Part shown: in pieces, positions 7,840 to 13,951 of the stretch | Layout of the letters: every line of letters begins with the position of its first letter | How positions within the stretch are numbered: the stretch's first letter is position 1 | Assembly (NCBI GenBank): GCA_910574195.1 | Contig: CAJTBF010000017.1 | Coordinates: forward strand, 1-64,000 | DNA: 64,000 nt | DNA from: Lachnospiraceae bacterium | GTDB lineage: Bacteria > Bacillota > Clostridia > Lachnospirales > Lachnospiraceae | Direction: 5' to 3' | Made by a program: the position numbers and the translations under genes | The notes under the pieces: generated by a model | What the model saw: only the letters and a program-made list of their open reading frames with translations | What the model was told of the DNA's origin: nothing | Database searches by the model: none

Positions 7840-8265
7840 CTATAAAATTTTCCGCAGCTTCTTCCGCAGATGGTCTAACCTCGCATAGATGGCACCAGTC
7901 GTCAAATGCACAAGCGGGGCAATCTCCTTTGTGGAATACCCCTGCATTTTCAGCAGGACGATTTTCAAGGTACGCCCGTCCACCGTGACTAATACTTGAT
8001 AGAGATTTTCGCTCTCAATCTCTTCCAGTAACTCCGCAACCGTACCCACTTCCGCCTGCCGCTCCCTGCCTGCCATGTCCTCAAGATATTCCGCAACGTC
8101 ATTCGTCCATCGGTAAAACCGCCTGTTGGAATTGAAGTCTGCCCTGTCCGCCATGCGTATCTGCTCAATGGTCGCTTCATCAACGCCGCACTCACGCAGC
8201 AGCTTTTCCTCCGCTTCTTTCCAGATACGCCATTTCCTGTCCTCCCGTCCGTGGTTGTATGCCAT
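7840..8265 (-). CDS. Sigma-70 region-4-like regulator of the element
   Basis: 141 residues from ATG 8265 (GGAGGAAGTAAG upstream). The C-terminal HTH reads YSTKEIAPLVHLTTGAIYAR and is followed by a basic helix LDHLRKKLRKIL, as in region 4 of sigma factors. The N-terminal half is helical and acidic with no recognised promoter-melting region, so it may be an anti-activator or a minimal sigma-like regulator rather than a full sigma factor. It is one of three such genes in a row, each followed by its own hairpin. Confidence 0.7.
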   Translation of the reverse strand: MAYNHGREDRKWRIWKEAEEKLLRECGVDEATIEQIRMADRADFNSNRRFYRWTNDVAEYLEDMAGRERQAEVGTVAELLEEIESENLYQVLVTVDGRTLKIVLLKMQGYSTKEIAPLVHLTTGAIYARLDHLRKKLRKIL

Positions 8266-8307
8266 TCTTACTTCCTCCAATCAGAATTGATTGAGAGGGC
8301 AGAGAAA

Positions 8308-8345
8308 AGCCCCCTCATCTTCCCAAAGGAAAAAACAAGGGGGCT
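8308..8345 (-). terminator. Terminator after the first sigma-like gene
   Basis: AGCCCCCT (8308-8315) pairs perfectly with AGGGGGCT (8338-8345); on the minus strand it is followed by TTTTCTC. Confidence 0.7.
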
Positions 8346-8359
8346 GAACGCCTTAAATT

Positions 8360-8872
8360 TTAATTTTCTATTATCTTTCTTAGTTTTATTAGGATTCTGG
8401 CTTTGCGTTTGTTTACAACGCTCTGGGTTATGCCCAACCTCGCCCCGACTTCACGCTCGGAAAGTCCGTCAAAAAAGATTGCCTGTATCAGCTCCTGTTC
8501 ACTATCCGACAGCAAAGGCAGGGCGGCTTTCAGCCTGTCCACCATGACCGCATTGACAACGGTTTCTGCAATGTCCACCGCTTCATCAGTGATAAAGTCC
8601 AGAGGATTCCCCTCGCTGTCCGTAAATCCGTCGAGAGATAGCAGTCTATTCTTTGTATCTAATTTTTGCAGATAACGCCACCGTTCCTTGTCACGGTAGA
8701 AGTCTGTGTATTGCTCCCTCACGACTTCAAGCAGACAGCCTTGAATGGGGATAAACAGCTTGTCCATATAGGTCTGGTCGGATTCCCTGCAACGGCAGAA
8801 CTCCGTGTAGGATAATTCCACATAGCCGCCACTTTCTCTGATATATACCTTTCTTGGTGCATATTTCACCAT
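8360..8872 (-). CDS. Sigma-70 family regulator of the element
   Basis: 170 residues from ATG 8872, which has GGGAGGT just upstream (the frame stays open further upstream without a ribosome site). Residues about 45-90 resemble a region-2-like helix block and the C-terminus is a clear region 4 HTH: LSDSEQELIQAIFFDGLSER then EVGARLGITQSVVNKRKARI. Such proteins control transfer or recombinase genes in Firmicute mobile elements; here it is the first gene after the resistance cargo. Target promoters are not evident. Confidence 0.75.
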   Translation of the reverse strand: MVKYAPRKVYIRESGGYVELSYTEFCRCRESDQTYMDKLFIPIQGCLLEVVREQYTDFYRDKERWRYLQKLDTKNRLLSLDGFTDSEGNPLDFITDEAVDIAETVVNAVMVDRLKAALPLLSDSEQELIQAIFFDGLSEREVGARLGITQSVVNKRKARILIKLRKIIEN

Positions 8873-8988
8873 AAATACCTCCCATCTGAATTTTTGAAAT
8901 GTAAAAAATCCAGATGGAGAGGCGGAGAACGACACCGCATATCAGAAACAGCCCTACGGCACTTTCCAACAAAAATCGACAAAAGAAA

Positions 8989-9018
8989 AACCGCAAAGGC
9001 TCTGTGACCTTTACGGTT
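8989..9018 (-). terminator. Terminator after the small conserved ORF
   Basis: AACCGcAAAGG and CCTTTaCGGTT pair around a CTCTGTGA loop; on the minus strand the stem is followed by TTTTCTTTTG. Confidence 0.6.
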
Positions 9019-9062
9019 ATAGGAAATAGTAATTCTATTGTATGGAGATTGTACTTCTACTT

Positions 9063-9191
9063 TCAAGGTGAGAAGTACCGTTGCACTGGCAGAAATTTTT
9101 TTAACTGGTTTCCTGCCGTTCTCTGATATGCTATGTATTGATAAATTTTGCTTCGTATGAGCAGATAGATAACTGCCCGAAAAAAGGACAT
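9063..9191 (-). CDS. 42-residue small protein, conserved with 62351-62521
   Basis: ATG at 9191 has GGAGGG seven bases upstream and reads MSFFRAVIYLLIRSKIYQYI plus 22 more residues ending QRYFSP. A second copy at 62351-62521 begins MFFFRAVIHLLIQSKVYQYI. The two differ by conservative changes (I/V, R/Q, Y/H) and keep the frame, so this is very probably translated. It is hydrophobic at the N-terminus, basic in the middle and has no Cys. It lies between the cargo genes and the sigma-like regulators. Function unknown; a short membrane-associated regulator is possible. Confidence 0.7.
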   Translation of the reverse strand: MSFFRAVIYLLIRSKIYQYIAYQRTAGNQLKKFLPVQRYFSP

Positions 9192-9254
9192 AAAAAAATC
9201 CCTCCAAATTTAAAAACAAATTCAGAGGGTAATTTAGGGTATAACAAAATAACC

Positions 9255-9283
9255 CACCCGAATATCGTTTTTTTTATTTGGTG
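9255..9283 (-). ncRNA. Conserved hairpin upstream of the small ORF
   Basis: The minus strand reads CACCAAAT-A-rich loop-ATTCGGGTG. The equivalent hairpin at 62585-62612 reads CACCAAAC...GTTTCGGTG, so a T:A pair is replaced by C:G. Compensatory change suggests a transcribed RNA structure, perhaps a terminator-like or leader element. Confidence 0.4.
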
Positions 9284-9311
9284 AGTTTGTTCTTTCAAAT
9301 ACGAAACAAAA

Positions 9312-9354
9312 AGAGCCGATGATTCGTGAATTGTTCCACAATTTCATCGGCTCT
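9312..9354 (-). terminator. Terminator of the tet(O)-KTR transcript
   Basis: AGAGCCGATGA pairs perfectly with TCATCGGCTCT (11 bp); the minus strand continues TTTTTGTTT. It begins six bases after the KTR stop codon. Confidence 0.85.
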
Positions 9355-9359
9355 GCGTC

Positions 9360-9533
9360 TTAAGCGTCTGGCTCTTTGATGACAGTTATCTTCAAGTTGT
9401 CAACTTTAATCAATCTTTCTTGTCTGCATTTTGGACAATAAAGGGGATAATTCTCCAAAACAGTGTCCTTCCTAATTTTATTACGGGTTTTGCTCCCACA
9501 AACAGGACACAATATCCATTCGCATTTCATCAT
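9360..9533 (-). CDS. Cysteine-rich KTR zinc-ribbon protein
   Basis: 57 residues from the first of two adjacent ATGs (56 from the second): (M)MKCEWILCPVCGSKTRNKIR, later PLYCPKCRQE, ending TVIKEPDA. The CPxCGxKTR and CPKC pairs form a zinc ribbon. This short family is repeatedly found downstream of ribosomal-protection tetracycline genes in Firmicute mobile elements. Its biochemical role is not known to me. It lies 51 bp after tet(O) and before a strong terminator, so it shares the tet(O) transcript. Confidence 0.85.
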   Translation of the reverse strand: MMKCEWILCPVCGSKTRNKIRKDTVLENYPLYCPKCRQERLIKVDNLKITVIKEPDA

Positions 9534-9584
9534 AATTAGTCTCTAATCCTTTCAAATCTCATTTTATATGACTTTTGCAAGCTG

Positions 9585-11504
9585 TTAAGCTAACTTGTGG
9601 AACATATGCCGAACCTTATCTATACGGCTATTCGGGCGGCGGGGTTGGCAAATAAATTTACCAATAGCTGGCTGGTATCCTTTTAACTCTGTCAAGCAGA
9701 CTCCCTGCCCATTTGTGAAATAAGTTAAATCGTTCCTGTATTCTTGAATACATCTAGCAGGGATTTCTCCTTTCAGAATGACCTCGTCATTCTTTATCTG
9801 AGTACTTACAATATCTGCACAATACCTTGGAGCATCATGATACGCCCGTGAGAGATATTCCTGCGGTGCATAAATTTCAAAGTGGAGATATGGCTCTAAT
9901 AGTTCTGTCCCTGCTTTTTTTAAAGCCTGCTCCAATACGATAGGGGAAAGCAGCCGAAAGTCTGCGGGGGTACTTACAGGACTATAATACAATCCATATT
10001 CAAAACAGATTTTACAGTCTGTCACTTTCCATCCATACAGCCCCTGCTCGCAGCCATAAAGAACCCCCTCCATAACCGCATTTTGGAACGATTGATTTAA
10101 ATATCCAAGTGAAACTCTGCTTTCATACTGCACTCCGCTTCCAATAGGGAGCGGCTCTATGGACAACCCGACAGAAGCCCAGAAAGGATTTGGCGGGACT
10201 TCTATGTGGATGGTATATTCTGCTTTTCTAAGCGGTCTTTCCATATATATAACAGTAGGCTCTTTTATTTCTGCCTCCACATGATATTTTTCCTCAAGGA
10301 TGGCACAAATGACTTCCATCTGCACATTCCCCAAAAAAGAAAGTATAATCTCATGCGTTGTAGTATCCACATAATATTTTAAAAGAGGGTCGCCATCTGA
10401 AATTTCTGTAAGTGCCCCAAGCAATATTTCCCGCTGTTCAGATTTCTTTACTGCAATCGTTGTTTGGAGCATAGGGAGAGGATTTTCAATAAATTTTCTC
10501 TGCGGCAACAGTATTTCGTTCCCCAAAATACTGTTTAGCTGCAAAACATCATTTGGTAAAATTACAATATCACCAGAGCAGGCTGTATCGGATGAATATA
10601 ATTCACCGTTTGTCGGAACACACATCTCTGTGATTTTTATTTTCTCTTTTTCAGATATTCTAATAACATCCCTCAAATGCAATGTTCCGCTATATATACG
10701 CACATAAACAAAACGCCGCCTTTTCTCTGAATATTCAATCTTAAAAACCTGCCCGCATAGTTCAGATTGACCTTCAGGCGTTGATGAATAAAATTTACTG
10801 GCAATTACTTCTATAAGCTGCCGAATCCCCAGATTGTTTTTAGCGCTTCCGTGATAAACGGGAAATAACGTTCCGTTTTGGAATCTCCTGTTTTCTTCCT
10901 GTTCCAGTTCTGACATTTTAAACGGTTTCCCTGACATATATTTCTCTAATAGTTCATCGTTTCCCATAATTACCGCATCCCACTGTTCCATATCGTCATT
11001 GTCCGTTACATTTATATGGGGATGCTGCCCAACCTTTTGCTTCACTATAATTTCCGAAGAAAGCTTTGCTTTCATTTCCCGATATACCATTGGCAAATCA
11101 ATCCCCTCTTGGTCAATTTTATTGATGAAAAAAATTGTCGGAATCTTCATTATCTGTAGTGCATGAAACAGTATACGGGTCTGTGCCTGTATGCCATCCT
11201 TTGCAGAAACTAATAATACTGCTCCGTCTAATACGGATAAAGAACGGTATACTTCCGCCAAAAAATCCATATGGCCTGGCGTATCTATAATGTTGACTTT
11301 TACATCCTCCCACTGAAAAGATGTCACTGCTGTCTGGATAGTGATTCCCCTTTGACGCTCCAAATTCATTGTATCTGTCCTTGTTGTGCCTTCATCTACG
11401 CTCCCTAGTTCTGCAATTGCACCACTGGTATACAATAAACTTTCCGTTAATGTTGTCTTTCCTGCGTCAACGTGAGCCAGAATGCCTAAGTTAATTATTT
11501 TCAT
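9585..11504 (-). CDS. tet(O): Tet(O) ribosomal protection protein, tetracycline resistance
   Basis: 639 residues, the normal length. It is an EF-G-like GTPase that ejects tetracycline from the ribosome. G1 is AHVDAGKTT (10-18), G3 DTPGH, G4 NKID. Stretches such as [20 protein letters not shown] in the middle and [20 protein letters not shown] near the end match Tet(O) as I know it. I see no Tet(W)- or Tet(32)-like segment, so this does not look like a mosaic. It is preceded by the tet(M)/tet(O)-type leader and attenuator and followed by the KTR gene. The gene is visibly more AT-rich than the flanking element genes, consistent with acquisition as a cassette. Confidence 0.95.
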   Translation of the reverse strand: MKIINLGILAHVDAGKTTLTESLLYTSGAIAELGSVDEGTTRTDTMNLERQRGITIQTAVTSFQWEDVKVNIIDTPGHMDFLAEVYRSLSVLDGAVLLVSAKDGIQAQTRILFHALQIMKIPTIFFINKIDQEGIDLPMVYREMKAKLSSEIIVKQKVGQHPHINVTDNDDMEQWDAVIMGNDELLEKYMSGKPFKMSELEQEENRRFQNGTLFPVYHGSAKNNLGIRQLIEVIASKFYSSTPEGQSELCGQVFKIEYSEKRRRFVYVRIYSGTLHLRDVIRISEKEKIKITEMCVPTNGELYSSDTACSGDIVILPNDVLQLNSILGNEILLPQRKFIENPLPMLQTTIAVKKSEQREILLGALTEISDGDPLLKYYVDTTTHEIILSFLGNVQMEVICAILEEKYHVEAEIKEPTVIYMERPLRKAEYTIHIEVPPNPFWASVGLSIEPLPIGSGVQYESRVSLGYLNQSFQNAVMEGVLYGCEQGLYGWKVTDCKICFEYGLYYSPVSTPADFRLLSPIVLEQALKKAGTELLEPYLHFEIYAPQEYLSRAYHDAPRYCADIVSTQIKNDEVILKGEIPARCIQEYRNDLTYFTNGQGVCLTELKGYQPAIGKFICQPRRPNSRIDKVRHMFHKLA

Positions 11505-11545
11505 GTGATTTTCCTCCTATCAACACCCAAAAAAGGGCATAAAAA

Positions 11546-11576
11546 TACCCAGTGATAAATACTCCTATCACTGGGT
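11546..11576 (-). promoter_or_regulatory. tet(O) transcription attenuator hairpin
   Basis: Minus strand: ACCCAGTGATA-ggagta-TTTATCACTGGGT followed by ATTTTT. It lies about 40 bp before the tet(O) start. An upstream complementary pair (GGTATTCTTAAA near 11735-11746 and TTTAAGAATACTT near 11637-11650) gives an alternative fold, as in the tet(M) attenuator. Short leader ORFs are present (MRQGILK near 11750; MPENI near 11620). Confidence 0.85.
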
Positions 11577-11784
11577 AAATAACTCCAATAGCCCCAAAAC
11601 ACTTATATGTTTTCGGGCATATAAAATTACATGATAAAAGTATTCTTAAACTGGGTACAAAAAACTAAGCCCCATATTAAAAGTGAAACGGGACTGCTAC
11701 TTTTTGTTCCCACTATCAAATTGACAGTTTATTTAAGAATACCTTGCCGCATATTTATTAACTCCTTGTATAATACTGAATCTA

Positions 11785-11813
11785 ATTATATTCCTTAACC
11801 CTTTATTTGTCAA
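11785..11813 (-). promoter_or_regulatory. tet(O) sigma-A promoter
   Basis: Minus strand TTGACA (11813-11808), 17-bp spacer, TATAAT (11790-11785): a consensus promoter identical in layout to that of tet(M). The leader transcript is about 270 nt. Confidence 0.9.
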
Positions 11814-11870
11814 GCTGACAAACTAAAGCAGAAAAAGCGGCAGGATTTCCCCCTGCCACTAATCATCTGT

Positions 11871-12245
11871 TTATGCAAAAATAATTTCCTTTTCCACAAT
11901 CTCCCTCGCACAAGCCCTTATGTTATTGAGGCATCCTGTCCATTCTAAGGCGTTTTCTGCCTTTAGCTGTTCCGTTATGCCCTGTGCCTGTTTCATACCC
12001 TCTATGAGCCTTTCAAAGCGTTCCTGTGCCTGTCTGTTGATGTCGGCAAGGTAGGCGTTTAGCCTGCCGCTTGTAAGAAGATTGGTGTATGTAACTTTAC
12101 GGTACTGTTTTAGATAATCTAAATGCCGTTGCCCCCAGATGCCTATTGCCTGTTCTTCTTCGGCGGGTACAGTTAAGCACGGTATCAAATAATCCCCTTG
12201 CCTTTCGTATTTGCCGCCCAGTTCCTCAAATAATGATTTTGCCAT
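11871..12245 (-). CDS. tnpV: TnpV-family transposon protein
   Basis: 124 residues: MAKSLFEELGGKYERQGDYL, then IPCLTVPAEEEQAIGIWGQR and a helical C-terminus. It matches the TnpV family carried by Tn4451-like mobilizable transposons; its role is not established. GGAGGT lies eight bases upstream. It is the first gene inside the element, 56 bp from the terminus, so in the circular form transcription from the recombinase gene could read into it. Confidence 0.8.
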   Translation of the reverse strand: MAKSLFEELGGKYERQGDYLIPCLTVPAEEEQAIGIWGQRHLDYLKQYRKVTYTNLLTSGRLNAYLADINRQAQERFERLIEGMKQAQGITEQLKAENALEWTGCLNNIRACAREIVEKEIIFA

Positions 12246-12279
12246 TGTCTGTTACCTCCACATTCTTTTTTATTTTGAA

Positions 12280-12301
12280 TGTCCGCAAAATCCGTCCTAC
12301 A
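12280..12301 (-). repeat. Terminal inverted repeat of the tet(O) element, tnpV end
   Basis: Minus strand TGTAGGACGGA then TTTTGCGGACA (12290-12280). The core sits 11 bases from the terminus, mirroring 1312-1322. Confidence 0.8.
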
Positions 12302-12302
12302 T

Positions 12303-12530
12303 CTGCCGAACCGTCGCAGGGGTCATTACGCCGCTCCGACTGACACTTTCAACAAGCTGTTCCATATCCTCATTCATTAAAACTTTGAATGGGTGGTCTG
12401 GAAACTCGTCAATCTCGGAAATAGGAATTTCCCTAATCTTGCTTAGATTCGCTTCTGCTCGGCTCTCGTCTGTTTCAAAGAGGTCATCGTATGCGGTCAG
12501 CTCGATTCCTGTTCTTTTGCTTCTCGCCAA
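12303..12530 (-). pseudogene. parB: parB of the outer conjugative element, N-terminal part
   Basis: MARSKRTGIELTAYDDLFET begins at 12530 and runs 76 native residues to VMTPATVRQ, then meets ATG TAG contributed by the inserted element. The rest is at 583-1299. It overlaps the 3' end of parA by about 47 bp, so the two were translationally coupled. It contains the ISEIDEFPDHPF segment that begins the ParB domain but lacks the GHRR motif and the DNA-binding part. Confidence 0.88.
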
Positions 12531-13311
12531 TCTCTGCTACCTCCTTTCCGAACTGCTCATAAGCTGCGGCTACCTTGCCGCCCTTATCATAGGAAAAAAT
12601 GCTCTTTCCCTCTGCGGTTGCTTCCACCGCACGGATAGAATGGGGTATCTGGGTATCAAATACCTTGATTCTCTGCCCGTAGGCACTCTTTACCGTAGCG
12701 GTAATTTCTTTAGAAATGTTAGTGCGTGGCATTACCATCGTCATTAAGATACCGTCAATCCGCAGATGGGGATTGATTTGCCGTTTGACCTTAGACACGG
12801 AGCGAAGCAACAGCTCTAAACCCTTTGCAGAAAGATAATGGGGCTGTGTCGGGATAACCACGCTGTCAGCCGCTGCAAGTGCATTGATTGTGAGCATACC
12901 TAAGCTCGGCATACAGTCCACAAGAACCACATCGTAATTCTTTTTTACTTCATTGATGCAGGTTTTCAGCACACTTTCACGGCTTATGGCATTGATAAGC
13001 CTTACTTCCAGTCCCGACAGTTCAATGTTAGATGGGAGCAGGTCAACTCCCTCGTCGTGGTGCAGGATGCTTTTGGTAACATCAACAGATTTGTCATCAA
13101 TGATGTCCTGCATGATAGTCGAAAGTGTGACGGATAAATCATCAGGTCTGTTGTAACCGAGGGACATTGTTAAATTTGCCTGTGCATCAGCATCAATGAG
13201 CAAGACTTTCTTGCCCTGTTGTGCCAAAGTTACTCCCAGATTGACCGCTGTGGTGGTCTTGCCGACACCGCCTTTCTGGTTTGTCAGAGCGATTACTTTG
13301 CAATTTGACAT
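12484..13311 (-). CDS. parA: ParA-family partition ATPase of the outer conjugative element
   Basis: 275 residues from ATG 13311 (AAAGGAGG ten bases upstream; the frame is open further but without a ribosome site). Deviant Walker A KGGVGKTT (13-20), DADAQ (40-44) and the VLVDCMPSLG Walker B are all present. It would drive partition or maintenance of the excised circular element together with ParB, which is disrupted here. A terminator separates it from the upstream small gene and two hairpins lie in its leader. Confidence 0.92.
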   Translation of the reverse strand: MSNCKVIALTNQKGGVGKTTTAVNLGVTLAQQGKKVLLIDADAQANLTMSLGYNRPDDLSVTLSTIMQDIIDDKSVDVTKSILHHDEGVDLLPSNIELSGLEVRLINAISRESVLKTCINEVKKNYDVVLVDCMPSLGMLTINALAAADSVVIPTQPHYLSAKGLELLLRSVSKVKRQINPHLRIDGILMTMVMPRTNISKEITATVKSAYGQRIKVFDTQIPHSIRAVEATAEGKSIFSYDKGGKVAAAYEQFGKEVAEIGEKQKNRNRADRIR

Positions 13312-13336
13312 AGGTGCGTCCTCCTTTCGCATAGAT

Positions 13337-13439
13337 TTAGCCACTTTGTCAAGGTGGCTATGTAACAGTACCAGAGAACGCAGCTCGATTAACATCTCGC
13401 TGACCGTGGCAGTCGCCAAATGGAAATGCAAGCATTTCC
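13337..13439 (-). promoter_or_regulatory. Two hairpins in the parA leader
   Basis: TAGCCACTT-tgtca-AGGTGGCTA (13337-13359) sits just ahead of the parA ribosome site, and GGAAATGC-AA-GCATTTCC (13422-13439) lies further upstream. They may be ParB-binding or translational control sites; inferred from symmetry only. Confidence 0.4.
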
Positions 13440-13464
13440 GCTTGGCTCGTTGCAACACGCAAAA

Positions 13465-13505
13465 AAGCCGCTTACTCTAAAAAAAACAATAAGAATAAGC
13501 GGCTT
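13465..13505 (-). terminator. Terminator between the small gene and parA
   Basis: AAGCCGCTTA pairs with TAAGCGGCTT; on the minus strand the stem is followed by TTTTTTGCG. Confidence 0.7.
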
Positions 13506-13519
13506 CATAATGATGTGCC

Positions 13520-13699
13520 TTAGACATATTCAATTTTCATTCTCTTAATCGGTGCGTTGACGACCTTGAATATCAGCTCGTCAACGCAGACCGTATATCT
13601 GCCCTGCTGAATAAGCTGATTTTTCAGCTCCACAAGGCTATGTAATAAAATGCTTCTTTCTTGACTATCCACATATAAATGATTTTTCTTTTCTCTCAT
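13520..13699 (-). CDS. Small conserved-type protein of the conjugative element, unknown
   Basis: 59 residues from ATG 13699: MREKKNHLYVDSQERSILLH then LVELKNQLIQQGRY and VDELIFKVVNAPIKRMKIEY. Proteins of this pattern occur next to parA in Tn1549-like elements, but the function is unknown to me. The ribosome site is weak (AAGGTTGG). It has its own terminator. Confidence 0.6.
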   Translation of the reverse strand: MREKKNHLYVDSQERSILLHSLVELKNQLIQQGRYTVCVDELIFKVVNAPIKRMKIEYV

Positions 13700-13776
13700 A
13701 ATCAACACCAACCTTTTTTGATTTCATTATAAAGAGAAATAGCAATCCAATCAAAGGTACGATTCAGACAAAAAAT

Positions 13777-13806
13777 AAGCGTACCACTATTTCTAATGAT
13801 ACGCTT
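13777..13806 (-). terminator. Hairpin with T-run near the element/ppdK boundary
   Basis: AAGCGTA and TACGCTT pair; the minus strand continues ATTTTTTGTC. It could end the ppdK transcript or a lost element gene. Confidence 0.5.
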
Positions 13807-13821
13807 ATCATAATTCATTCT

Positions 13822-13951
13822 CTAATCAAGGTCGATATAAACGGTTACATTCGTTTCTCTCCATTGATTTTTCCTTACATACTGTCCGTTAGCCTTTCGA
13901 TAGGCTGCTGCCTGCTCGAAAGAAAGCGGTAATTCAAAGGAAAGAGAACTC
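13822..13951 (-). pseudogene. C-terminal coding fragment of unknown protein between ppdK and the element
   Basis: A frame opens inside the ppdK 3' end and ends at 13822 with FELPLSFEQAAAYRKANGQY then VRKNQWRETNVTVYIDLD. The composition is protein-like and there is no start codon outside ppdK, so it may be a 5'-truncated gene of the conjugative element or of the displaced chromosome. I do not recognise the family. Confidence 0.3.

Larger units (their letters stand above)
1301..12301 (-). mobile_element. 11.0 kb tet(O) mobilizable element of the TnpX/TndX serine-recombinase class
   Basis: The element interrupts parB. Both edges are readable: GA (minus strand) at 1300-1299 and at 12303-12302, and TTTTGCGGACA placed exactly 11 bases inside each terminus in inverted orientation. 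Removing 1301-12301 plus one GA restores the parB frame. All its genes read from the 12301 end toward the 1301 end: tnpV, tet(O), KTR protein, small ORF, three sigma-like genes, repA-like ATPase, mobV, parB2, ydbC, unknown, serine recombinase. It has no transfer apparatus, so it would need a helper conjugative element. GA flanks and TnpV are known from Tn4451/Tn5397-type elements; assignment to that class is by content, not by alignment. Confidence 0.9.

Noticed and set aside
9585-11504. Mosaic tet(O/W) or tet(O/32/O) gene
   Set aside because: N-terminal, middle and C-terminal segments all fit Tet(O); Tet(W) differs already in the first 40 residues (for example INIGILAHV, YASGAISEPGSV).
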